A DNA stretch of 8,271 bases from Taibaiella sp. (GTDB lineage: Bacteria; Bacteroidota; Bacteroidia; Chitinophagales; Chitinophagaceae): assembly GCA_019454705.1 (NCBI GenBank), contig JACFNS010000087.1, positions 1 to 8,271 of the forward strand, written 5' to 3'. Below, in pieces: positions 1 to 6,322 of this stretch. The notes beneath the pieces were generated by a model, which had not been told where the DNA came from, did no database searches, and worked only from the letters and a program-made list of their open reading frames with translations. Every line of letters starts with the position of its first letter. The first letter of the stretch is position 1. Position numbers and translations under genes: made by a program.

Positions 1-881
1 TGGAAAACCTGAAGTTCAATGCTTCCGTAGCCCGCTATTACAAGATACCCACTTACACTATTCTGGGTTTTCAGCAGGCAGGGATGTATGTAAACAAAAG
101 CAGTAAATATATTCAGAGCGACCACCTGGTAGCCGGTTTCGAATACCTGCCGCAACCTGATACCCGTTTTACTTTGGAAGGGTTTTACAAGCAATATGAA
201 AATTATCCTGTATCGCTGATAGATGGTATATCATTAGCCAACAAGGGTGGAGATTTTAGCGTGCTGGGCAATGAGCCTGTTTCATCCACAGGGCAGGGCA
301 GGAGTTATGGCGGGGAGTTCCAGTTTCAGCAGAAGCTGGCAAAAAATTTCTTCGCGATACTTTCTTATACGTATTACTTCAGTGAGTTCACTAATGCTAA
401 CGGGCAATACGAACCCGCATCCTGGGACAACCGCCACCTATTGTCTTTCATTGGTGGCTATAAATTCCCGCGCAACTACGAACTGGGCGTGAAGTTCCGC
501 TTCCAGGGCGGTGCGCCTTATACACCATTCGACCCCGCAGCATCACAACTTAATTACCTGTCAACAGGTGTAGGTACGTTTGACAACACGAGGTTTAACG
601 ACCAGCGCCTGGGCAACTTCCACGCTATGGATATCATGCTGGACAAGAAATGGAACTTTGACAAATGGTCGCTGGACGTGTTTATAGATGTAACCAATGC
701 TTATGGCAGTGTACAGCCGCAATACCCGCAGTACACTTTCCAACGCACGCGAGATAATACAGCATTTGCCACTACAGACGGGCAACCGGTACGTGCAGAT
801 GGCAGCAATGCGATACCCTATTTACTGGAGGAATCAGAACCTGTAATTATACCTACTATTGGTTTTATACTCGCGTTCTGA
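1..881 (+). CDS. TonB-dependent receptor, C-terminal beta-barrel part (5' end outside the window)
   Basis: This is the C-terminal part of an outer-membrane TonB-dependent receptor; about 292 residues are visible. The frame is open from base 3 (first full codon GAA), so the ATG at 84 is an internal methionine, not the start. The visible residues alternate in barrel-like strands rich in aromatic residues and glycine. Recognisable pieces are a GxxYGGEFxxQQ strand, a DNRHLLSFIGGYKF strand with the WDNRH loop common in Bacteroidota receptors, a GGAPYTPFD loop, and a penultimate SLDVFIDVTNAYG strand. The protein ends in FILAF, with the terminal aromatic residue typical of barrel proteins folded by the BAM machinery. 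The plug and any carboxypeptidase-like N-terminal domain are off the window, so the substrate cannot be named. The TGA at 879-881 directly abuts the stop of the convergent gene at 882. The family call is confident; the substrate is unknown. Confidence 0.9.
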   Translation, partial: ENLKFNASVARYYKIPTYTILGFQQAGMYVNKSSKYIQSDHLVAGFEYLPQPDTRFTLEGFYKQYENYPVSLIDGISLANKGGDFSVLGNEPVSSTGQGRSYGGEFQFQQKLAKNFFAILSYTYYFSEFTNANGQYEPASWDNRHLLSFIGGYKFPRNYELGVKFRFQGGAPYTPFDPAASQLNYLSTGVGTFDNTRFNDQRLGNFHAMDIMLDKKWNFDKWSLDVFIDVTNAYGSVQPQYPQYTFQRTRDNTAFATTDGQPVRADGSNAIPYLLEESEPVIIPTIGFILAF

Positions 882-908
882 TTATCGCCAAAGCCCGAGT
901 ATCAAACC
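861..908. terminator. imperfect inverted repeat spanning two convergent stop codons; possible bidirectional terminator
   Basis: The arms at 861-873 (GGTTTTATACTCG) and 896-908 (CGAGTATCAAACC) are reverse complements except at one position, with 22 bases between them. The repeat covers the last codons of both convergent genes, whose stops (879-881 and 882-884) touch with no spacer. There is no T-tract beside either arm, so a classical intrinsic terminator is not shown. Part of the symmetry arises because both proteins end in similar hydrophobic residues, GFILAF on the plus strand and GLILGLWR on the minus strand. The repeat is seen directly; the terminator role is inference. Confidence 0.35.
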
Positions 909-1283
909 CATGACGGCAAAGGACACTGTTATGTAGCCGCCGTTGATAAAAATATAACTGGAGGGCCTGCCCTCGAACAGGGCTACAATAGCAAGGCTAA
1001 GCGCAGCCCAGCCAAAGCCTGCCAGCAGTGCGGCGGAGATAGCCCAGCTAACTGTTGTATCAGGGCCGCTGATGAAAAACGCAAGGTCGTAGGCCATGAC
1101 GAGTGAGAAAAGAAATGATAGCCCGAATACTAATCCTTTATTGGTCTTTGGTTCTCCTTCGCCAAATCGGTTGGCCTTCATCCAGCCTTTGTAAAAAAGC
1201 ATAGGCGAATACCATAAGCCGCCAATGACGAACATAGACAATGCAGCAGTAAATACCGCCAGGTGGTTTACACTTGCTTCCAT
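882..1283 (-). CDS. DUF1761-type small integral membrane protein
   Basis: This 133-residue inner-membrane protein has four predicted helices, at about residues 7-28, 50-70, 78-103 and 111-131. It fits DUF1761 in length and pattern: an N-terminal helix leading into GGLWYSPMLFYKGWM (WYSP at 24-27), and a last section with FEGRPSSYIFINGGY followed by a glycine-rich hydrophobic helix. No biochemical role is established for the family that I can cite, and I propose none. The ATG at 1281-1283 is preceded by an A-rich stretch with no Shine-Dalgarno sequence, as is common in Bacteroidota. It lies 77 bases downstream of the 784-residue gene on the same strand with no strong terminator between, so co-transcription is likely. 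Its stop abuts that of the convergent receptor. The family assignment rests on memory of motifs and was not searched. Confidence 0.8.
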   Translation of the reverse strand: MEASVNHLAVFTAALSMFVIGGLWYSPMLFYKGWMKANRFGEGEPKTNKGLVFGLSFLFSLVMAYDLAFFISGPDTTVSWAISAALLAGFGWAALSLAIVALFEGRPSSYIFINGGYITVSFAVMGLILGLWR

Positions 1284-1360
1284 ATATTTTTTTGAAACAA
1301 AATAATAAATCAGCCTATGTTATCAATGGTATAAAACTTAATAATCCTTAATGCAAATAT

Positions 1361-3715
1361 TTAATGATTATGTCCTTCATGATTGTGTGTATCTTCTTTG
1401 AGTATGTCTACAGGAAGGTCAGCCGGCTTAATACCTGTGAGTTGCTTCATCTTCTGATGAAGGTCCTGCTCATACGCTACCCATGGTATACCGGGTGTTA
1501 AGGTCTTTTTCATCGCTTCCCTGGCTGCATCCCTGTTTCCCTGGGCCCATTCAGCCTCCGCAATATAGAGGTAAGCCTTCTCGTTTCCCGGATTCAACTT
1601 TGTACTCCTGTTCATATAGGCTATTACCTCTTGAGCATTGCCACCACTGTTGGATTGCCAGAGGTTACGCTCGCATAACCCTGCCAGGTAATACACGTAA
1701 TCGTTTTTATCATTTTGAGACATATATGCCTCGAGGTGCTCCTGCGCTTTTGCAAACTGTCTCCCGTTAACCGTTAGTACAGCCATGCCCAGGTGGGCGT
1801 CTGCATTATTGTTGTCTATCTCCAGCGCATGGTGCAGGTACATATGCGCGCTGTCCATCATCTTCTTTTTCATTTCCTCGCCATCTACTATATCCGCATG
1901 GTCTTTGTATATATTACCTATCGTAGCCAGCGCTTCCGCATCTTCAGCAAAATCTGTTTGTATTGCCGGCCGCATAAAACGTAGTGCTACACTGGTATTG
2001 CGCACCATATTGTAAAACTTGCCGGCATGTATAGGCAGGTGCCTTTCGTCTTCTTCTTCGTATGATATGGTTGGGTTGAGCAATTTTGTGAGTGCAGTAG
2101 CCCATGCGGGGTCATCAGCCTCTTGTGGCCAGGTGAAGAGTTTGGATGCCGCAGGGCCGTAGTTGATATGTTTATTTTCTTCGGTTGTCCGCACCATGAT
2201 TACCGTTAGCGGGTCTATATGCACCACGTTGAAACCTTCTCCCCAATACAACATCAATTGCAGATTGGTGAGTTGCGAGGTGCTGAGTACCACATAGTTG
2301 AATTTGTAAGTTGAATCCAGTTCATAAAACTTATTGGGTTTGCCGTAGAGTTCAAAGTATTTATCAAAAAACTCCGCCGGAAAAATGTCCAGGTTGCGCA
2401 GGTCGATGTATGACTTGAAATCGGGGTAGAGCCTGTACAAAAGGTAGGATGAAACAAAGTAATCGGAAAAGGCAGGGCCTTTGATTTTATATTGTTCCAG
2501 GAAATCTGCCGCGGCTACAGGGTTTTTGAGTGTGTTCAGGTGCAGGCCGTACTTGTTGGGAGATTGTGTGAAATTGTAATAACGATTACTGACAACTGAT
2601 ATATAAAATAACGCTGCAACCATAATACTGATAATAACAGCTTTTCCTGTAGCCTGGATATAAAAACTTTTACTTGTGAGTTTCAGTTGTTCAGCCAGTC
2701 TTCTGAACATAATGGGCAAGGTTGGTATTAACGCTATTTGCGCAAATGGTATGTTTCGGTTGGCAGTTAATGAGAGATAGCCCAGCAGTAATAATGAAAG
2801 CAGGTAACCTGTGAATAACGGAGAAAATACCTGCTTACGTTCATCTTTAGGGGAAGTAATTATGCGTAGTGCCCAGAAAAGCAGGACCGCCGCCAGCATT
2901 ACTATATGCAATTTACCCTGTATAGTCCAATATTCAGGTGCTGCGACAGAAAATAGTTCAGTAGTATATTTATTTACTTTCAGTTGTCTGAAGATTTCAA
3001 ATGGCTGCTTCCAGAGTTGTATACCATTAGGGTTGGCCAGTATAGCCAATGCCATGCCTGCCCAAACAGCACCAAGCCTCGAGGTTGATTGCAGAGACTC
3101 TCTATTCTTATTGACAAGGTAGGATATAAATCCCCCTGAAATATATGCGGCTATTATTGCCATGCCCACAGGATATGCCTCATGCATGTTGGACCATAGG
3201 CATTGCAGAGGTATCAGCCAAAGAATACGCCTCCATGCAAAGCCGGGAGATTGCCAGAGTATAAGTATGTATGCAGCAGTAAAAAGGTGGCTCACCATCT
3301 CCGGTCTGCCCGCCATACGAAATTCTGATATTGCAAGAAACAACAATACCGCTACTACTGAATAAAAAACAGATAATTGTCTGCCCAGGTGTTTGGCCAG
3401 CAACTGCATTATTTTCAACAGTATGAATACGATGGCAACATTCACTAAAGACTGTAGTAGCATAACTCCATGCGGGCCCAACATCTTTTCAATTGATGCA
3501 ATAATAACCTCGTATAGCCATTTTACATTTATCCATTTGGCGCCCTGCATGGTGTACGAAAACTCATCGGTACGTGTGATGGTATTATTATCCAGCATCC
3601 ACCTGCCACTGAGCAATTGCCACCAGATATCAGGTTCGCGCAGTTGTTTCATGCCCAGCACAAAGGCGCAGAGATAACAGAGAATATATGGCAGCCTGGT
3701 CAGTTGTTTGAACAT
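1361..3715 (-). CDS. GT-C-like polytopic membrane protein with C-terminal TPR region
   Basis: A 784-residue protein in two halves. Residues 1-375 carry roughly ten hydrophobic helices. The first extracytoplasmic loop has EPDIWWQLLSGRWM (27-40), then a TRTDEFSYTMQG segment and W67. Later landmarks are RPE (137-139), SNMHEAYPVG (175-184), ANPNG (227-231) and ANRNIPFAQ (318-326). After the membrane part comes an extracytoplasmic segment with SDYFVSSYLLYRLYP and SYIDLRNLDIFPAEFF (about 417-450). This order of motifs recalls a family of GT-C-like membrane proteins often annotated as hypothetical or glycosyltransferase-related; an acidic residue in the first loop (D29) would fit a lipid-linked sugar transferase, but activity is inferred only. 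Residues about 590-740 form TPR-like helix pairs (ALEIDNNNADAHLGMAVL, STKLNPGNEKAYLYIAEAEW). The tail has four histidines in its last eight residues. The ATG at 3713-3715 sits beside a divergent promoter region and has no clear Shine-Dalgarno sequence. Confidence 0.75.
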   Translation of the reverse strand: MFKQLTRLPYILCYLCAFVLGMKQLREPDIWWQLLSGRWMLDNNTITRTDEFSYTMQGAKWINVKWLYEVIIASIEKMLGPHGVMLLQSLVNVAIVFILLKIMQLLAKHLGRQLSVFYSVVAVLLFLAISEFRMAGRPEMVSHLFTAAYILILWQSPGFAWRRILWLIPLQCLWSNMHEAYPVGMAIIAAYISGGFISYLVNKNRESLQSTSRLGAVWAGMALAILANPNGIQLWKQPFEIFRQLKVNKYTTELFSVAAPEYWTIQGKLHIVMLAAVLLFWALRIITSPKDERKQVFSPLFTGYLLSLLLLGYLSLTANRNIPFAQIALIPTLPIMFRRLAEQLKLTSKSFYIQATGKAVIISIMVAALFYISVVSNRYYNFTQSPNKYGLHLNTLKNPVAAADFLEQYKIKGPAFSDYFVSSYLLYRLYPDFKSYIDLRNLDIFPAEFFDKYFELYGKPNKFYELDSTYKFNYVVLSTSQLTNLQLMLYWGEGFNVVHIDPLTVIMVRTTEENKHINYGPAASKLFTWPQEADDPAWATALTKLLNPTISYEEEDERHLPIHAGKFYNMVRNTSVALRFMRPAIQTDFAEDAEALATIGNIYKDHADIVDGEEMKKKMMDSAHMYLHHALEIDNNNADAHLGMAVLTVNGRQFAKAQEHLEAYMSQNDKNDYVYYLAGLCERNLWQSNSGGNAQEVIAYMNRSTKLNPGNEKAYLYIAEAEWAQGNRDAAREAMKKTLTPGIPWVAYEQDLHQKMKQLTGIKPADLPVDILKEDTHNHEGHNH

Positions 3716-3724
3716 GATAGACAG

Positions 3725-3749
3725 ATGTATTTTAAGGGGGAAAATACAT
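3725..3749. promoter_or_regulatory. 9-bp perfect inverted repeat between divergent genes; possible operator or leader hairpin
   Basis: The arms ATGTATTTT (3725-3733) and AAAATACAT (3741-3749) are perfect reverse complements around a 7-base centre, AAGGGGG. The repeat lies 9 bases upstream of the start codon of the 784-residue gene and upstream of the divergent AT-rich gene. It could be an operator for a dimeric regulator or a hairpin in the leader of the minus-strand mRNA. It lacks the GC-rich stem and T-tract of a terminator. The symmetry is seen directly; its role is unknown. Confidence 0.45.
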
Positions 3750-3765
3750 ATAAATTTCAGCTAAG

Positions 3766-3796
3766 GCAATTTATGTACTTACTTTACATTGCCAAA
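3766..3796 (-). promoter_or_regulatory. candidate Bacteroidota-type promoter for the 784-residue membrane protein gene
   Basis: On the minus strand a TTTG (3796-3793) is followed after exactly 19 bases by TAAATTGC (3773-3766), which matches four of the six fixed positions of the Bacteroidota -7 element TAnnTTTG. Transcription would begin near 3759 and leave a leader of roughly 44 bases containing the 3725-3749 dyad. The region is AT-rich and such matches occur by chance, so this is only a candidate. Confidence 0.25.
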
Positions 3797-4579
3797 CTAA
3801 CACTTATGGATTTTAACCCTGCAGGCGAAGCAAGCACTGTTGCACTAATTTACTTTAAACGAAAGTTTCCCTACAACTCTGTCAAGCATTATGACTATAA
3901 AAAGGACGACAAGAGAAGGAGGAGATTTTCAGTTATAAGTACTTTCTCGATAATCGCAGCTATTTTGTATTTATTCGGACTTCCAGTGTTTTATACAGCG
4001 GTGTTATCGGTATTCATTCCTGCAATTTATGAAATGTTATTGCCTGCAGGCGCGATGTACTATCCGCCAGAATGGTTAATGTATCTGTTGATTTGCATAC
4101 CGCTGACTATTGGTACACTTATTTGGGTGCATGAATGGACATTCAAACTTTTTTTGCAGAACGATTACGAAGAATTTGAAGACTTTTATAACGATAGGCA
4201 GGGTTATAACAATAAGAAAGCTGGTGTGCGGCTTGCTAAAATCGGTCTTGTTTTTACGTTACTGTTTTTACCATTTATTGTTGGTTCAAGGGTGATTGTA
4301 TATAATGACAGTATTACCTTAAAACAATTCTACCAAATCAAAGCGCGCAACTATAAATTTGAGGATATAGCCCAGATTAACCTATATAGTCAATATCAAA
4401 ACAGGAAAGGGGAGATAACAGAAAGTAATCACTACGTCTTGCAATTTACAGATGGTTTCGAATTTTATGTGGGGTATTACCTGAATGATGACAGTGTTAT
4501 ACAGTCCTTTACCAGAGATCTGTCAAAACGTTCAGGTAGGCCAATAAATGAGGGCGGTATAGATTATTACGAAGAATGA
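3773..4579 (+). CDS. orphan AT-rich membrane protein with a C-terminal soluble domain
   Basis: I do not recognise this protein. From the ATG at 3773 it has 268 residues: a basic segment (KKDDKRRRRF, about 43-52), a long hydrophobic region at 53-90 (one or two helices), a helix at about 101-120, another at about 155-173, then a soluble C-terminal part of about 95 residues. That part alternates short strands (SRVIVYNDSITLKQF, YKFEDIAQINLY, HYVLQFTDGFEFYV) and then has helix-like residues, a layout resembling the PH-like domains that follow membrane helices in some bacterial proteins; this is a guess from pattern. The start is uncertain. 3773 is chosen because TAAGG lies 6 bases upstream. ATG 3806 (257 residues) is equally possible, ATG 3725 less so, and the open frame back to 3617 overlaps the divergent gene and is not credible. 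Five sampled lines average about 35% GC, below the neighbours. Confidence 0.7.
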   Translation: MYLLYIAKLTLMDFNPAGEASTVALIYFKRKFPYNSVKHYDYKKDDKRRRRFSVISTFSIIAAILYLFGLPVFYTAVLSVFIPAIYEMLLPAGAMYYPPEWLMYLLICIPLTIGTLIWVHEWTFKLFLQNDYEEFEDFYNDRQGYNNKKAGVRLAKIGLVFTLLFLPFIVGSRVIVYNDSITLKQFYQIKARNYKFEDIAQINLYSQYQNRKGEITESNHYVLQFTDGFEFYVGYYLNDDSVIQSFTRDLSKRSGRPINEGGIDYYEE

Positions 4580-4612
4580 CAGGAAATCCATAATGAGATT
4601 CCTGTCATTCTT
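4572..4612. terminator. 14-bp perfect hairpin between convergent genes; likely bidirectional terminator
   Basis: The arms AAGAATGACAGGAA (4572-4585) and TTCCTGTCATTCTT (4599-4612) are perfect reverse complements with a 13-base loop; two more pairs can form if one A bulges. The stop codon of the plus-strand gene (TGA, 4577-4579) lies inside the left arm, and the stop of the convergent lipoprotein gene is 17 bases beyond the right arm. The flanks are T-rich on the plus side and A/T-rich on the other, without a long uninterrupted T-tract. The position and strength suggest it ends both transcripts. Confidence 0.65.
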
Positions 4613-4629
4613 GTCAATTTCACCATCTA

Positions 4630-5451
4630 TTATTGCACCAACGTAGTTGTACCCAGGTTGGTTGTTTGCCCATATGTCACAGAAACATTGTTTAATGTTA
4701 CATCCAGGTAAAGCGCCGCTGCAGCATCGTATGTTATCGTATATGTACCTGCCGGCAATCCTGTGAACATATAATACCCGTCAGCAGCAGGTATAGCTGC
4801 ATATGTATCAACGCCATTGGACGCGTAAACTGTTACCAGTGCGGCTGAAGGCAATACATATCCTTTTATCCTGCCATCGGTAGCTTGTGAGTAAGCCCTG
4901 ACAACAGGTTTTAGGTTATATTTCCCGTTCCCGGTCTCTACTATTGATTTACCGGCATCGAAGTCTATCCATACTACATAAGCTCCACCGGCTACAAATT
5001 CCTGTTGTAAGTTGAGCTTTAAGCCACTTTCCTGGGCAGAGGGTGTGTTCAATGCATATGATTGGCCGTCAATCACCACTGAGTTATTGCTGCCTAAAAT
5101 CAGGCGTATCTGACCTATTTTACCTGCAGGCAGGTCTGCCCTCAACAACAACGTATCCAGTCCATTACGGAAATCCAGTAGGTTGTACACTCCTGGCCTT
5201 ACTGGTGTGAGCGCTACTGCTGCACTACCTTCCATGGTAACCTCTACTTGTTGTATATCTATATATACGGCATCATAGTTGGCAGGGTCGTCAGTCAGGT
5301 AAAAACTCACATTTGCCATTTGCGACTTGTCGGACGGGGTAGTACTGTCTTTTTTATTACAAGCGGAAAATATCATAGTTGCCGCCAGGACTGCCGCGGT
5401 CAGTCCCCCAAAAATGCCCTTTTTCATATACTTAAAGTTTAGTTTGTTCAT
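4630..5451 (-). CDS. DUF4382 domain lipoprotein with C-terminal carboxypeptidase-regulatory-like domain
   Basis: This is a predicted exported lipoprotein of 273 residues. A basic start and hydrophobic core (about residues 10-28) lead to FSAC with the lipidated cysteine at 31, followed by NKKDS. The ATG at 5425-5427 (residue 9, MKKGIFGG) would give a more compact signal peptide and is a reasonable alternative start. Residues about 46-187 match the DUF4382 pattern: VSFYLTDDPANYDAVYIDIQQVEV at the start and beta-rich segments with RLILGSNNSVVIDGQ and LKLNLQQEF. Residues about 193-273 (GRIKGYVLPSAALVTVYA, DGYYMFTGLPAGTYTITYDA) resemble a carboxypeptidase-regulatory or Cna-B-like beta-sandwich, a frequent partner of DUF4382. 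Ligand and function are unknown; a cell-surface or periplasmic binding or structural role is inferred. It appears to be transcribed alone, with a terminator upstream at 5533-5564 and a hairpin downstream. No clear promoter match was found in 5452-5532. Confidence 0.85.
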   Translation of the reverse strand: MNKLNFKYMKKGIFGGLTAAVLAATMIFSACNKKDSTTPSDKSQMANVSFYLTDDPANYDAVYIDIQQVEVTMEGSAAVALTPVRPGVYNLLDFRNGLDTLLLRADLPAGKIGQIRLILGSNNSVVIDGQSYALNTPSAQESGLKLNLQQEFVAGGAYVVWIDFDAGKSIVETGNGKYNLKPVVRAYSQATDGRIKGYVLPSAALVTVYASNGVDTYAAIPAADGYYMFTGLPAGTYTITYDAAAALYLDVTLNNVSVTYGQTTNLGTTTLVQ

Positions 5452-5532
5452 CTACATAACAGTTTTTACAGAAATAGGTTGAACAAAAAATGTTAAAATG
5501 TCTGCAGTTAATTGATAATCAACCAGTTATTC

Positions 5533-5564
5533 AAAAAAAAGCCCTGCCAATTTTGGCAGGGCTT
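5533..5564 (-). terminator. intrinsic terminator of the receptor/TPR-like operon
   Basis: On the minus strand a 12-bp perfect stem (AAGCCCTGCCAA against TTGGCAGGGCTT, 5553-5564 and 5539-5550) is followed directly by eight T residues (complement of A at 5533-5540). The stem has a GC-rich core and the innermost A-T pairs probably open into the loop. It lies 26 bases beyond the stop of the 229-residue gene. This is a textbook Rho-independent terminator and separates that operon from the DUF4382 gene. Confidence 0.93.
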
Positions 5565-5590
5565 ACTATAACTAATCACTAAAAAGGGAA

Positions 5591-6280
5591 TTATTGCTTA
5601 CTATCTGTGCCTTCAGTCTCAGGTTCTTCTTTTGCATTTTTACACTGCATCATGAAGTACTGGTTGGCAGTCGCGCCCCAGTATGGCTTACTCATATCAC
5701 TTGTTTCTTCTTTGGCAAACAAAGGTTCTGCTTTCTCAAAGTAGGGGAGTGCTTTTTTGGCTCCGCCACCAAACATCTTAGGTGTAAAGAATACAGAGGT
5801 ACCCTTCAGGTAATATATACGCGGGTTTTCTTCATTCAATTCTTTAGCCTTCTGCAGGTTGTCGTCAAAAAGCTTTCCGTATTTCTGCCAGCGGTTACGG
5901 CCATCCACAGCCATACGTGCCTGCGCATGCATAGCCTTCAGTACGTATATTTCATCTGTTTCCTTACCCAGTAAGGTCGTAGCCTCGTTCAGTTCCGCTT
6001 CCGCCTCATCCAGCAATGCGTCTTTTTTATCCATTTCGTTTTCAGGCATCATAAAAGACATTTGTGTTTTGGCGTAAGCGTTGTAGTAGTGTGGCGCCCA
6101 TTGGTCGTTCCATTTCTTAGCTATCAACGCCAGTTTGTTACCTTGCGCTGTTTTTACAGTCATATCCTGGGTGGTGTCAAATGCCAGGAATGTTTTCTTC
6201 AATGCTTCGTTCATGTCCTGCCCGCAAGCCTGTACATAGGTAAGTGCCGCTGTGGCTACCAGTAAAATGTAACGTGTCAT
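5591..6280 (-). CDS. secreted TPR-like helical protein paired with a TonB-dependent receptor
   Basis: This 229-residue exported protein has an N-terminal hydrophobic segment (residues 4-18) ending VQAC-GQD. The cysteine at 19 sits in a degenerate lipobox, so it may be a lipoprotein or be cleaved after alanine by signal peptidase I. The rest is mostly helical and acidic. TPR-like pairs are visible: a first unit around WAPHYYNAYAKTQM (61-74), a helix rich in A, E and L at 85-104, YVLKAMHAQARMAVDG at 112-127, and NPRIYYLKGTSVFFTPKMFGGGAKKALPYFEKA at 152-184, where the GGG-KKAL turn resembles unusual TPRs of substrate-trapping periplasmic proteins such as TatT; that parallel is weak. The charged C-terminal tail (EEPETEGTDSKQ) looks disordered. 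It lies 42 bases downstream of the receptor gene on the same strand and shares its terminator, so it probably assists the receptor or handles its substrate. The exact role is unknown. Confidence 0.78.
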   Translation of the reverse strand: MTRYILLVATAALTYVQACGQDMNEALKKTFLAFDTTQDMTVKTAQGNKLALIAKKWNDQWAPHYYNAYAKTQMSFMMPENEMDKKDALLDEAEAELNEATTLLGKETDEIYVLKAMHAQARMAVDGRNRWQKYGKLFDDNLQKAKELNEENPRIYYLKGTSVFFTPKMFGGGAKKALPYFEKAEPLFAKEETSDMSKPYWGATANQYFMMQCKNAKEEPETEGTDSKQ

Positions 6281-6322
6281 AATCGTTTTTGGTTTTATCT
6301 ATTTATTTGGTTGTTCAAAATC

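Noticed and set aside
84..881. ATG at 84 as the true start of the left-hand receptor
   Set aside because: The frame is open back to base 3 with barrel-like residues, and 265 residues is far too short for a receptor; the gene begins outside the window.
1284..1360. Promoter for the DUF1761 gene (TACCATTG with a TTTG 22 bases upstream on the minus strand)
   Set aside because: The spacer is longer than usual and the match imperfect in an AT-rich spacer; co-transcription with the upstream gene is simpler.
1342..1374. AT-rich imperfect dyad at the end of the 784-residue gene as a terminator
   Set aside because: The stem is broken by a mismatch, has almost no GC pairs and lacks a T-tract; it cannot be told from AT-rich chance.
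3617..3772. Plus-strand gene starting at 3617
   Set aside because: This would overlap the first 99 bases of the divergent 784-residue gene; the N-terminal stretch is an antisense shadow, and internal ATGs at 3773 or 3806 are more credible.
5452..5532. Promoter for the DUF4382 gene (TATTTCTG on the minus strand)
   Set aside because: No TTTG lies at a suitable distance upstream, so I could not support it as a site, although a promoter must lie near here.
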